From the NCBI RefSeq assembly GCF_003259335.1, contig NZ_QLLL01000011.1:100593-164592 (forward strand): 64,000 nt of DNA. The letters run 5' to 3'. Below the pieces are notes generated by a model that was not told where the DNA came from, ran no database searches, and saw only the letters and a list, made by a program, of their open reading frames with translations. Shown here piece after piece: positions 51,542-59,855 of this stretch; the first letter of the stretch is position 1, and each line of letters begins with the position of its first letter. This stretch comes from Chitinophaga skermanii. GTDB lineage: Bacteria > Bacteroidota > Bacteroidia > Chitinophagales > Chitinophagaceae. A program made the position numbers and the translations under genes.

Positions 51542-52363
51542 TTAATAGAAATCCCGGCGGTTCGTTCTTGCCCAAATCTTCAGGAGGATATAGCTGAATA
51601 ATACGCCACCTAAATGGGCGAAGTGTGCTACGTTATCGCCAGCTACGTTGCGGAAACCAGCCAGTACTTCGAAAATTATAAGCGTACCGACTATAAATTT
51701 CGCACGAATGTGAATATTGTTAAGCGGGAAAGTGTTGGGGAATAAGTAACCAAAAGCAAAACAGATACCGTATACAGCACCGCTGGCACCCAGTGTAACT
51801 TGGTTGCGGTATTCGGTGATGAAGTTCTGTAAGAATATTTTTGCAGCTTCTAGGATGCTGGAATCGTTGGGATGTAGCGAAACCTCGCTGGCTAAATCAT
51901 TTACGAGGTATGAGCCGGCGTTGAGATCGTAGTTTTTATGAATTTCAAGGAAGGCTTGGCTGGTAGGGTTATCCATGAAAGCATCGATGTCTTTCGTGAG
52001 GTGCATATTTTCGAAAGTTAGCACCCCTAAGTGGCACAATGCAGCGCCAATCCCGCAAATCATATAAAAATTAAAGAAACGTTTGGCGCCCCAGTTCTTC
52101 TCCAGCTTCGAACCAAAAATCCATAATGTAAGCATATTAATCACCAAGTGCATCCACGAACCGTGCATGAATAAGTGGGTAACCAATTGGTGCGGGCGAA
52201 ATTGCTCGGAACCCCAAATGTGCAAAGCAAACAAATCCATCATGCCCTGGTACAAATTGTTCGGCAACGTGATCTCGAGTATAAACACGATCGCGTTAAT
52301 GAGCATGAGAGATTGGATAACCGTTGGAAGTACGCTAAATCGCCCGTACCGCTGGTATTTCAT
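51542..52363 (-). CDS. Rhomboid-family intramembrane serine protease
   Basis: 273 residues, six transmembrane helices. All active-site features are present: HLVINMLTLWIFG (oxyanion His/Asn), TLGASGAVYG (nucleophile Ser) and VAHFAHLGG (His). A loop of about 60 residues (about 125-185) between helices is longer than usual. It cleaves membrane-protein substrates within the bilayer. It is 93 bases upstream of the pseudo-rhomboid gene, same strand, so they are likely co-transcribed. Confidence 0.93.
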   Translation of the reverse strand: MKYQRYGRFSVLPTVIQSLMLINAIVFILEITLPNNLYQGMMDLFALHIWGSEQFRPHQLVTHLFMHGSWMHLVINMLTLWIFGSKLEKNWGAKRFFNFYMICGIGAALCHLGVLTFENMHLTKDIDAFMDNPTSQAFLEIHKNYDLNAGSYLVNDLASEVSLHPNDSSILEAAKIFLQNFITEYRNQVTLGASGAVYGICFAFGYLFPNTFPLNNIHIRAKFIVGTLIIFEVLAGFRNVAGDNVAHFAHLGGVLFSYILLKIWARTNRRDFY

Positions 52364-52412
52364 GTTACTGTCTGGAAATTATGTTACTACGAATGACTCT
52401 ATATATGCAGTA

Positions 52413-53822
52413 CTAACGTTTTATCAACAACACCACGTTCTCGATGTGATGCGTGTGCGGAAACATATCTACTGGCTGTATTTTTTCAACTGTATACTTT
52501 TCGTGCAATAATGCTAAATCGCGTGCTTGGGTAGCAGGATTACAGCTTACATACACAATTTTTGGTGCACCAATTTCTAATAGCTTGTTCACCAATTTCT
52601 CGTGCATGCCTGCACGTGGAGGATCGGTAATTACTACATCTGGAGCGCCATGAGCAGCAAAGAAGGCATCGTCGCAAATATCGATTACATCGCCGGCATA
52701 GAAAGTGGCATTGGTCACATTATTGCGTTCTGCATTTTCTTTTGCATCGTCGATAGCTTCTTTGATGAGTTCGATGCCGATTACTTTTTTCGCTTGTTTA
52801 GAAACGAAAATCCCGATACTACCTGTTCCGCAATACAAATCATACACCACCTCGTTGCCCGTTAAACCCGCGAACTCGCGCGTAACTTGGTACAAAGCTT
52901 CGCCTTGATAAGTATTCGTTTGGAAGAAAGATTTCGGACCTATTTTAAAAGTATAATCTTCTAATTTTTCCTCGGCGTACCCTTTACCGAAATAAGCTTT
53001 TGGCTCAAGATCGAAAATACTATCGTTCTTCTTCGGGTTGATGGTATACAGTAAAGTTGTAATGCTAGGTACTTTCGCTAACAAATGGTCTAGTAAAGCT
53101 TCACGTTGTTTTTTCGCTTCGTGGTGAATCACTACGTTTACCATTACTTCACCGGTGGTTAATACGCGGATAATAACATTGCGTAACCAGCCTTCGTGGT
53201 TGCGGATATCATAGAAAGCCAAGTTATTGGCCAATGCATACTCGCGGAGGGTGTTTTTGATGAGATTGGTAGGTTCGGCTTGAAGATAGCAAGTATCGAT
53301 GTTCAGCACTTTATCGAACAACCGCGGCACGTGGAAACCAAGTGCTGGTTTATGTTCAATAACGCCATCACCGGCAGCAGCAATTTCTTCATTGGTTAAA
53401 TAAGCGCGGTTGCTGAATGTAAATTCAAGCTTGTTACGATAGTTAACCGTGTTTTTTGAACCAAGGATAGGCGTGATAGGAGGTAAAGGCATTTTGCCGA
53501 TACGGCTAAGGTGATCGACAACCTGTTGTTGCTTATATTTCAATTGAAGCTCGTAAGGTACCATTTGCCATTTGCAACCGCCACACATACCGAAGTGTTG
53601 ACAAAAAGGCTCAACGCGGTCTTTCGAATAACTGTGGATATGCACAGCTTTCCCTTCCGCCCAATCTTTTTTGCTTTTGCTTAGGCGCACATCAACAACA
53701 TCGCCAGGCATAACGCCGCCTTCAATGAAAATAACTTTCCCGTCTACTTTCGCGAGTGCCTTACCTTCGGCAGCATAATCGCTTACAGGAATATTCGTTA
53801 AAACAACATTCTTTTTTCTCAC
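52413..53822 (-). CDS. rlmD: 23S rRNA (uracil-C5) methyltransferase, RlmD/TrmA family
   Basis: 469 residues, starting with GTG. N-terminal TRAM-like domain (IPVSDYAAEGKALAKVDGKV), an iron-sulfur cysteine cluster (FCQHFGMCGGCKWQ), SAM-binding VYDLYCGTGSIGIFVSK, catalytic ITDPPRAGMH and the nucleophile Cys in VYVSCNPATQARD. Could equally be RlmC or a TrmA-type tRNA enzyme; the Fe-S cluster favours an RlmD-like rRNA enzyme. The promoter -7 box ends six bases before the start codon (see findings). Confidence 0.9.
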   Translation of the reverse strand: MRKKNVVLTNIPVSDYAAEGKALAKVDGKVIFIEGGVMPGDVVDVRLSKSKKDWAEGKAVHIHSYSKDRVEPFCQHFGMCGGCKWQMVPYELQLKYKQQQVVDHLSRIGKMPLPPITPILGSKNTVNYRNKLEFTFSNRAYLTNEEIAAAGDGVIEHKPALGFHVPRLFDKVLNIDTCYLQAEPTNLIKNTLREYALANNLAFYDIRNHEGWLRNVIIRVLTTGEVMVNVVIHHEAKKQREALLDHLLAKVPSITTLLYTINPKKNDSIFDLEPKAYFGKGYAEEKLEDYTFKIGPKSFFQTNTYQGEALYQVTREFAGLTGNEVVYDLYCGTGSIGIFVSKQAKKVIGIELIKEAIDDAKENAERNNVTNATFYAGDVIDICDDAFFAAHGAPDVVITDPPRAGMHEKLVNKLLEIGAPKIVYVSCNPATQARDLALLHEKYTVEKIQPVDMFPHTHHIENVVLLIKR

Positions 53823-53827
53823 GGGTG

Positions 53828-53835
53828 CAAAGGTA
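53828..53835 (-). promoter_or_regulatory. rlmD promoter -7 element, very close to the start codon
   Basis: Minus strand reads TACCTTTG; GTTT lies 19 bases further upstream. Transcription would start at or within a few bases of the GTG at 53822. Confidence 0.5.
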
Positions 53836-53975
53836 GGATTTTGCTTACCGATTTAAACAGCTTTATTAAGCAAATATTAATAGAATAGTACCATCACGCC
53901 AAATAGCCCTGTTTTTAACTAAAAGCAATAGCACCGCACTCAAATGTGGATAAAGCTTATACGAACGACATTTTA

Positions 53976-54074
53976 TAATATCTCCTAATGGTCTTCTAAT
54001 GGTGTTCCAATGTTCTTCCAATGTTACCCATATATTACCCATATATATCCCACATGTTCCCCAATAGTCGTCCA
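53976..54074. repeat. 11-bp tandem array, unit AATGTTCTTCC (longest copy)
   Basis: Nine units: TAATATCTCCT, AATGGTCTTCT, AATGGTGTTCC, AATGTTCTTCC, AATGTTACCCA, TATATTACCCA, TATATATCCCA, CATGTTCCCCA, ATAGTCGTCCA. Same unit as at 8987-9052, same orientation. Confidence 0.9.
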
Positions 54075-54357
54075 TGCTGCTGCTAGTGAATGGATATTAA
54101 TTCTCTGTATATTGATTAACAGCCATTTAGCGCCAAATAATATGTTATCACGGTAAAATGTACAGGTACACTGCTATATTCAACAGTTATTTACCACCCC
54201 TTGTGTACTCATCATTCCACAAAAACAAAAAAATCCAGTCATGTAAACACTTGTAAACAATATTGTTAATGCATTATTTGACAATAATCCCCCACCACAT
54301 TCCGTTTATCCCAGCGAATGGAATTCGTATTCGTTTTTGATTATTTTTACAAGACCT

Positions 54358-55767
54358 ATGAGAAAATTTATCGTTCTAATATGCAGCCTATTTTGTTGTA
54401 ATGCCTTGCTGGCGCAAGGTTACAACATCTCCGTTCAAGTGAAGAACTATAAGAACGGCTATTTTTACCTCGGTCATTACATGGGTAAACAAACTTACCT
54501 CGTAGATTCCGCGTTGGTAGATGCCAATGGTAATGCCGTTATCAAAGGTACAAAAGCCTTACCCGGTGGAATCTATATGATCGTTATGCCGAAGAAAGAC
54601 CGTTACTTCGAGATTTTACTCGATAAACAGCAAACTTTCAGTGTTAGCAACGATACAGCCGACTTTATCCACCATGCTACCTTCAAAAACTCGCCAGAAA
54701 ACGAAACTTTCTATGCTTATAATAAATACTTGTTTACTGAGTCGAAAGCGTCAGAGAAGGTAAAAACCGACTATGCAGCAGCTAAAACACCAGCCGATAC
54801 AGCGAATGTTCGCAACGAACAAGAAGCACTTACACAGCGTATCCAAGATTACCGCAATAACATTATCGCTAAAAATCCACAGTCGCTTTTAGCCAGCATT
54901 TTCAAAGGAATGCGTGAACCGGCAGTACCTCCCATGCCAAAGAAAGCTGATGGTACACTCGACTCTACCTACCCATACCGCTATTACAAAGCGCATTACT
55001 GGGACGATTTCAACTTGTCGGATGGCCGCCTCGTACGCACACCTATCTTGGAAACGCGTTTAGAGAAATATTTCAAAACCTTGGTACAAATACATCCCGA
55101 TTCAGTGATCGCGGAATGTGATATGCTAATCAGCAAAGCGAAGAAAGACCGCGAGATGTATAAATACATCTTATGGTGGTGCACCTATACGTACGAACAA
55201 TCGCAATACATGGGCTTCGATGCTGTGTTCGTTCACTTAGTAGAAAAGTACTACGTATCGGGACAAACAGAATGGTTAACAGAAGAGCAAAAGAACAAGA
55301 TTATTAGTCGTGCTTATGCCATGGCACCGAACTTAATTGGGCAGCCTGCTGCGCCGTTGGTATTACAAGATCCTGCCGGCAAGCCCATTTCATTATATAA
55401 AATACCCTCGAAATATACGGTATTGGTGTTTTGGGACCCAACGTGTGGACATTGTAAAACAGAAATTCCACGCATCGATTCTGCCTATAACGCTAGCTGG
55501 AAGAAGCGAGGGGTAACCATTTTGGGTATTAAAACAGAAGGCACGAAAGAAGAGTGGACACAATATATCGCCGAGCATAAATTGCAATGGGTAAATGCTT
55601 GGGATCCTCAATATACAAGTAACTACAGGCGCTTATACGATGTGTACAGCACACCGGTTGTTTACTTGCTTGATGAAAAGAAAAAGATTGTTGCGAAACG
55701 CTTAGGTGTGGAACAATTAGACGGGTTTTTAACGCACTTGGAATCACTTTCCCCAAATAAGAAATAG
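54358..55767 (+). CDS. Exported thiol-disulfide oxidoreductase, DUF4369/TlpA type
   Basis: 469 residues from ATG 54358, which starts a signal peptide (MRKFIVLICSLFCCNALLAQ). An N-terminal DUF4369-like beta domain (about 20-125, ISVQVKNYKNGYFYLGHYM) and a helical middle (DUF5106-like) lead to a C-terminal thioredoxin fold with WDPTCGHCKTEIP (CxxC Cys) and cis-Pro STPVVYL. TlpA-type proteins keep periplasmic thiols reduced, for example for cytochrome c maturation. The Met at 54337 in the longer frame is less likely. Monocistronic, terminator at 55785. Confidence 0.92.
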   Translation: MRKFIVLICSLFCCNALLAQGYNISVQVKNYKNGYFYLGHYMGKQTYLVDSALVDANGNAVIKGTKALPGGIYMIVMPKKDRYFEILLDKQQTFSVSNDTADFIHHATFKNSPENETFYAYNKYLFTESKASEKVKTDYAAAKTPADTANVRNEQEALTQRIQDYRNNIIAKNPQSLLASIFKGMREPAVPPMPKKADGTLDSTYPYRYYKAHYWDDFNLSDGRLVRTPILETRLEKYFKTLVQIHPDSVIAECDMLISKAKKDREMYKYILWWCTYTYEQSQYMGFDAVFVHLVEKYYVSGQTEWLTEEQKNKIISRAYAMAPNLIGQPAAPLVLQDPAGKPISLYKIPSKYTVLVFWDPTCGHCKTEIPRIDSAYNASWKKRGVTILGIKTEGTKEEWTQYIAEHKLQWVNAWDPQYTSNYRRLYDVYSTPVVYLLDEKKKIVAKRLGVEQLDGFLTHLESLSPNKK

Positions 55768-55784
55768 AGTTAAACTCGTGTTAG

Positions 55785-55829
55785 GGGGCTTATAACGAAT
55801 TGATATACAATTCGCTATAAGCCCCTTTT
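55785..55829 (+). terminator. Terminator of the TlpA-type gene
   Basis: GGGGCTTATAaCGAATT pairs with AATTCGcTATAAGCCCC with one mismatch, followed by TTTT. Confidence 0.88.
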
Positions 55830-55835
55830 CTGTAG

Positions 55836-55852
55836 TTGGCACAGTCTTTGGA
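55836..55852 (+). promoter_or_regulatory. Possible sigma-54 promoter of the first porin gene
   Basis: TTGGCACAGTCTTTGGA fits the -24 part TTGGCAC well; the -12 part reads TTGG rather than TTGC, one mismatch, with correct GG-10-base spacing. It lies 29 bases before the start codon. rpoN is encoded in this window. Confidence 0.3.
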
Positions 55853-55881
55853 TTTCTCTAGTCAAATCAAACTAATAGATT

Positions 55882-56592
55882 ATGACAAAGAGAGTTCTTC
55901 TATCTTTAGCGGCATTAGTTTTTTTAGGCAGTGTTGCTCAAGCGCAGGTTAGAGTAGGTGTGAAAGGTGGTTGGAATTTGGCGAACATTTCTACAGACAA
56001 CGATGGATCCATCAACAAAAACAACTCTCACAGTTCGTTTCACATTGGTGTGTTAGCCGACCTTCCACTTTCAGAAATCCTATCATTTCAGCCAGGGGTA
56101 TATTATACCGGTAAAGGTGCAAAACTTGAATCTGGCGAAAAAGGCAGTGCAGCTTATTCTAAGTTCACTACCAACCCACAGTACATCGAAATCCCTTTAA
56201 ACTTTGTTGGTAAAATTCCAATTGGCGAAAATGCCCGCTTGTTCGCAGGTGTGGGTCCTTATTTCGCATTCGGTGTAGCCGGTAAAAACAAGTATGAAAC
56301 CACCATTGCAGGTGTAACTTCTTCCGGTTCCAGCAATATTAAATGGGATGATGATACGCCTTTCAATTCCGGTGATCCTAACCAAGGTTGGGACCGTTAC
56401 AAACGCTTCGATTGGGGTGGTAACATCCTAGCTGGTGTTGAACTAGGTAATAACTTCTTAATCTCGGCCCAGTACGGACTAGGTTTGGGTAAATTAAGAA
56501 GCGGAACCGATAATAGTACCGACGACAATAATAAAAACAGGGTATTTAGTGTATCCGTAGGTTATATGTTCGGTAGGGCGCCAAAACCCTAA
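55882..56592 (+). CDS. PorT-like outer-membrane beta-barrel protein, paralog 1
   Basis: 236 residues with a signal peptide (MTKRVLLSLAALVFLGSVAQ-AQ). Typical outer-membrane beta-barrel domain (8-10 strands): VGVKGGWNLANIST, FQPGVYYTGKGAKL, YIEIPLNFVGKIPIG, FAGVGPYFAFGVAG, and a terminal VSVGYMFG strand. The family includes PorT-like proteins but most members have no known role. Its paralogs follow at 56728 and 57762, in a row. Confidence 0.85.
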   Translation: MTKRVLLSLAALVFLGSVAQAQVRVGVKGGWNLANISTDNDGSINKNNSHSSFHIGVLADLPLSEILSFQPGVYYTGKGAKLESGEKGSAAYSKFTTNPQYIEIPLNFVGKIPIGENARLFAGVGPYFAFGVAGKNKYETTIAGVTSSGSSNIKWDDDTPFNSGDPNQGWDRYKRFDWGGNILAGVELGNNFLISAQYGLGLGKLRSGTDNSTDDNNKNRVFSVSVGYMFGRAPKP

Positions 56593-56626
56593 CGTAAGAA
56601 AATAGGCAAGCAAAAAAAGCATCATC

Positions 56627-56663
56627 ACAAAATGCCCCAACAACCTTTGTTGCGGCATTTTGT
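56627..56663 (+). terminator. Terminator after porin 1
   Basis: ACAAAATGCC pairs with GGCATTTTGT, with AACAA/TTGTT inside. T residues follow. Confidence 0.82.
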
Positions 56664-56727
56664 TTCTTCCTCAAATAATCTTCCCCAAAACATGAAAACA
56701 ACTTTACTTACAACAAAACCAATTCTC

Positions 56728-57327
56728 ATGAAAAAACTAATGTTGTCTGCCATTGCAATTTTGCTGGCAAGTGCATCTTTTGCACAAGCGAAATGGGGTG
56801 TGGTAGCCGGCCCAACGTTTTCTAGCTACACCCTAAAAGTATTAGGTAGCAAATCTACCAGCGACATTATCACCAACTTCAGAGGCGGTGTAACATTGGA
56901 TTTACCCATCGCCGACGAGTTCTATGTTCAACCCAGCTTGTTATATACAGGTAAAGGTGGTAAGGGCGATTTCCTCACCCGCGATGTGAAAACCAACCTC
57001 CATTATTTAGAATTACCCGTAAACTTTATGTATAAACCAGAAGTAGGTGCCGGTAACCTGTTTATCGGTATTGGTCCATACTTGGCATATGCCTTGGGCG
57101 GTAATGTAAACGGTAATAGTATCGACTTTGGTAACCAAGCCGGAGAATTAAAGCGCTTCGACGTGGGCGGTAACTTCCAAGTAGGGTACGAATTATCGAA
57201 CGGGATTAACTTTGGGCTATATACCGACCTAGGTTTAGTAAACTTAGCAGGTGATGGTGATAGCGATAATTCATTCCGTAATACCTCGTTCGGTGTGAAC
57301 ATTGGGTATAAATTCGGAGGTAAATAG
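56728..57327 (+). CDS. PorT-like outer-membrane beta-barrel protein, paralog 2
   Basis: 199 residues from the ATG at 56728, the only start giving a clean signal peptide (MKKLMLSAIAILLASASFAQ). Barrel strands include WGVVAGPTFSSYTL, VQPSLLYTGKGGKG, YLELPVNFMYKPEVG, FIGIGPYLAYALGG and the terminal GVNIGYKFGGK. It shares the YTGKG and EhPhNhh motifs with its neighbours, so the cluster arose by duplication. The terminator at 56627-56663 would separate it from paralog 1, so it probably has its own promoter. Confidence 0.83.
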   Translation: MKKLMLSAIAILLASASFAQAKWGVVAGPTFSSYTLKVLGSKSTSDIITNFRGGVTLDLPIADEFYVQPSLLYTGKGGKGDFLTRDVKTNLHYLELPVNFMYKPEVGAGNLFIGIGPYLAYALGGNVNGNSIDFGNQAGELKRFDVGGNFQVGYELSNGINFGLYTDLGLVNLAGDGDSDNSFRNTSFGVNIGYKFGGK

Positions 57328-57388
57328 CCATTATCAAGAAAAAATATTTCCCCTGTAACGCTTTGCGCAATGGGAGTTTGAAGAAAAA

Positions 57389-57424
57389 TATCTAATGTGA
57401 TTAAAAAATTAGATAGATTTTTTT
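57389..57424 (+). terminator. Terminator after porin 2
   Basis: TATCTAAT pairs with ATTAGATA, followed shortly by a run of seven T. Confidence 0.6.
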
Positions 57425-57522
57425 AAACATTTAACGGCTACGCCTGTTATTAGAATCGACAGACAGTAAAAACGCAAGTAGACCTAAGGATAATTTGTAG
57501 CCATAAGAAAAATTAACAGTAG

Positions 57523-57573
57523 ATGCAGCAGTATATCGGTTAGAAATTGGTCGATATACAGCTGCATTTTATT
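57523..57573 (+). terminator. Strong terminator-like hairpin without an obvious gene
   Basis: ATGCAGCaGTATATCG pairs with CGATATACaGCTGCAT with one A-A mismatch, T-rich tail after. It is 195 bases past porin 2 and upstream of porin 3. Confidence 0.7.
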
Positions 57574-57761
57574 TTTTGATTAAAAGGGCCACTAAGAATT
57601 AATAATATGTTTAGAAGAAGCTAACTTTGTGATTAATAAGGTTCATCAATTTTTTGTGCCACCCACTTCAAGACAGTAACGTTTAAGGTAACCCCAAGCA
57701 TTCATTCCTTAGTCGAAACCGATCATTTAACGAGAGAGTATTATTTGTATTTAGAATAGAT

Positions 57762-58475
57762 ATGAACACCTACCGCATGATTCAAAAGAGCCTGCTCTTG
57801 CTGGCTTTTATACCTGTGTATTCCGTAAAGGCTCAAGTCAGCTTTGGACTTGAAGCTGGTTATACAGGATCAAAAATGACACTAGAAGGCAACTATCCAG
57901 GTTTAACCAACATTCAAAACACAACCAACACCCTAAGTGGCTGGCATGCCGATGTACAACTGAATATTCCTGTTTATAAAGGATTATATGTACAACCGGT
58001 TATTAGGTACACCACGAAAGGCGCCAAGCTTACGAGTGAATCCATTAATCCTGAAGTTTACACCCCTGTTGGCCAAAAGTTACAGCTCCATTATGTAGAA
58101 CTACCCGTGAACTTGGTATACCGGCAGCCGGTAGGTAATGCCGGGAGAGTATTTGTTGGAGCCGGTCCGTATGCTGGATTGGGAGTAGGAGGTAACTATA
58201 AGTACACCGTTAATTATAATGGCGGAGTAGTTACGAACAATAATCGATCTGTAAAATTCAGGCGCGAAGGTGGCAGCGACCCAACCAAAATGTACCTGTA
58301 TCCTTGGGATTTTGGCTTGAACTTCTTAGTGGGCTTCGAGTTTAAAAGCTTGTTGACGATTGGCGCTAATTATAGTTTGGGCTTGAATGATATTGATCAT
58401 AACAAGATGACCACAACGAAGAACCAATATGTTGGAGTGAGTTTGGGCGTCTTTTTATCAAGAGAGGACTACTAA
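57762..58475 (+). CDS. PorT-like outer-membrane beta-barrel protein, paralog 3
   Basis: 237 residues with a signal peptide (LLLLAFIPVYSVKAQ, cleaved near residue 25). Barrel motifs match the two paralogs upstream: FGLEAGYTGSKM, VQPVIRYTTKGAKL, YVELPVNLVYRQPVG, FVGAGPYAGLGVGG, and a terminal YVGVSLGVFLS. Lys/Arg-rich loop NNRSVKFRREGGSD is specific to this copy. Role unknown. Confidence 0.83.
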   Translation: MNTYRMIQKSLLLLAFIPVYSVKAQVSFGLEAGYTGSKMTLEGNYPGLTNIQNTTNTLSGWHADVQLNIPVYKGLYVQPVIRYTTKGAKLTSESINPEVYTPVGQKLQLHYVELPVNLVYRQPVGNAGRVFVGAGPYAGLGVGGNYKYTVNYNGGVVTNNNRSVKFRREGGSDPTKMYLYPWDFGLNFLVGFEFKSLLTIGANYSLGLNDIDHNKMTTTKNQYVGVSLGVFLSREDY

Positions 58476-58498
58476 CATAATTATATAATAAGTAACAA

Positions 58499-58530
58499 GC
58501 ACGCTTTTACCGGTAACGGTAAAGGCGTGT
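58499..58530 (+). terminator. Terminator of porin 3
   Basis: CACGCTTTTACCG pairs with CGGTAAAGGCGTG with one wobble; T-rich tail. Confidence 0.82.
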
Positions 58531-58682
58531 TTGCGTTTTAGGGAAGATGGAACGAAAAATATTTTAGTAGCTGATAGGGGTAGGGAAGTAAGATTTCGTC
58601 TTATCTGTAGTTAGTTTATTATTAGCTTAAAAAATTAGCAACACAAACACATTAAAAAGTGTGACAGTTATAGGGAAAAAAA

Positions 58683-58708
58683 TGCCACCACGTCTCTACG
58701 CGGTGGCA
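58683..58708 (-). terminator. Terminator of metF
   Basis: TGCCACC pairs with GGTGGCA, CGTCTCTACG in the loop side. Read leftward, seven T follow. It lies 33 bases past the metF stop. Confidence 0.82.
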
Positions 58709-58740
58709 CTTATATTTTTAGCCGTTATGGTAAGCTTTGC

Positions 58741-59694
58741 TTACACGATAGCTTCCATTACTTTTCTAATAACGAGTGGTTTACCCAAAGTATAATAGTG
58801 TAATACCGGCACGCCGAAGGCTTTTAATTCTTTAGATTGTTGAATGAGCCATTCTGTACCCAGTTGTTCTACTTCCTTATCAGTTTTACATTTCATGATT
58901 TCGTTAGAGAACTCGGTTGGGATATCTACTTGGAAACTGCGAGGGATTACACTTAGCTGTTTCTTCGTTGTAAGAGGCTTCAAGCCTGGGATGATGGGAA
59001 CATTGATACCCATTTCGCGGCAAAGCTTCACATACTCAAAATATTTCTGGTTGTCGAAGAACATCTGCGTTACCACGTATTCCGCTCCCGCATCTACCTT
59101 CGCCTTTAAGATTTGTAAGTCGCTATTAAGGTTCGGCGATTCAAAGTGTTTCTCTGGATAACCGGCTACACCGATACAGAACTTCGTTTTTACGCCGTTT
59201 TGTAAGTCTTCCTCCAAATAAATCCCGTTATTCATATGCTGCACTTGGTGCAATAAGTCGATGGCATAACGGTGTCCGTTTGGTTCCGGCTCGAAATAAG
59301 TTTCATTTTTAGGGGCATCGCCACGTAATACCAATACGTTATCTACACCCAAAAACGCTAAATCGATCAATGCATTCTCCGTTTCTTCTTTGGTGAAACC
59401 ACCGCAAATTAAGTGTGGTACTGCATCTACGTTATAATGGTTCATAATCGCCGCACAAATACCAACGGTACCTGGGCGCTTACGAATTTCTACTTTTTCG
59501 AAAGATCCGTCCATACGCTTCTTGAACATATGTTCGCTACGGTGATACGTAACATTAACGAAGGCTGGCTTAAATTCCATCATCGGGTCGAGGTGATCAT
59601 AAATCGACTCAATGCTTTTCCCTTTTAATGGTGGTAATATTTCAAAAGAAATTAATGTATCCTTTGCCTGTGAGATATGTTCAGTGACTTTCAT
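58741..59694 (-). CDS. metF: Methylenetetrahydrofolate reductase
   Basis: Reduces 5,10-methylene-THF to 5-methyl-THF for methionine synthesis, using NADH and FAD. 317 residues from the ATG at 59694 (MKVTEHIS); the frame is open 69 bases further but those residues look non-coding. TIM-barrel markers: ISFEILPPLKG with the catalytic Glu, FVNVTYHRS, HLICGGFTKEE, VLRGDAP, FCIGVAGYPEKH, TQMFFDNQKYF and PIIPGLKPL. No riboswitch was recognised upstream. Confidence 0.95.
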   Translation of the reverse strand: MKVTEHISQAKDTLISFEILPPLKGKSIESIYDHLDPMMEFKPAFVNVTYHRSEHMFKKRMDGSFEKVEIRKRPGTVGICAAIMNHYNVDAVPHLICGGFTKEETENALIDLAFLGVDNVLVLRGDAPKNETYFEPEPNGHRYAIDLLHQVQHMNNGIYLEEDLQNGVKTKFCIGVAGYPEKHFESPNLNSDLQILKAKVDAGAEYVVTQMFFDNQKYFEYVKLCREMGINVPIIPGLKPLTTKKQLSVIPRSFQVDIPTEFSNEIMKCKTDKEVEQLGTEWLIQQSKELKAFGVPVLHYYTLGKPLVIRKVMEAIV

Positions 59695-59833
59695 ACGTTT
59701 AATGACGGTTGGGCTTGAAATTTTTTTTAAAAGCCCCGCAAAAATAACATATCTCCACATCATTATCCATACCTTATTTTATATACAAAACGTTATAAGT
59801 TTGTGACGGGGCCAGAACTGTCAACTATTTTAT

Positions 59834-59841
59834 TAATTTTG
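59834..59841 (+). promoter_or_regulatory. -7 element upstream of lptB
   Basis: TAATTTTG matches TAnnTTTG, 14 bases before the lptB start. Transcripts would have a very short leader. No TTTG at the correct distance. Confidence 0.4.
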
Positions 59842-59855
59842 CTAAGTTTGATTAT

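Larger units (their letters stand above)
53823..54357. other. Divergent gap with an 11-bp repeat array
   Basis: 535 bases between rlmD and a TlpA-type gene. Contains the rlmD promoter (53828-53835) and the longest 11-bp array (53976-54074). Bases 54075-54357 show no gene, array or clear promoter. Confidence 0.55.
57328..57761. other. Gap with two hairpins, possible small transcript
   Basis: 434 bases. Holds a terminator hairpin at 57389-57420 and a strong hairpin with U-tail at 57523-57573, with about 100 bases between. No reading frame stands out. Confidence 0.45.

Noticed and set aside
53866..54075. 69-codon leftward frame
   Set aside because: Covers the 11-bp array; the Trp/Glu pattern follows the repeat, not a protein family.
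58741..59763. Longer 340-residue form of MetF
   Set aside because: The extra N-terminal residues do not fit the family; MKVTEHIS is the better start.
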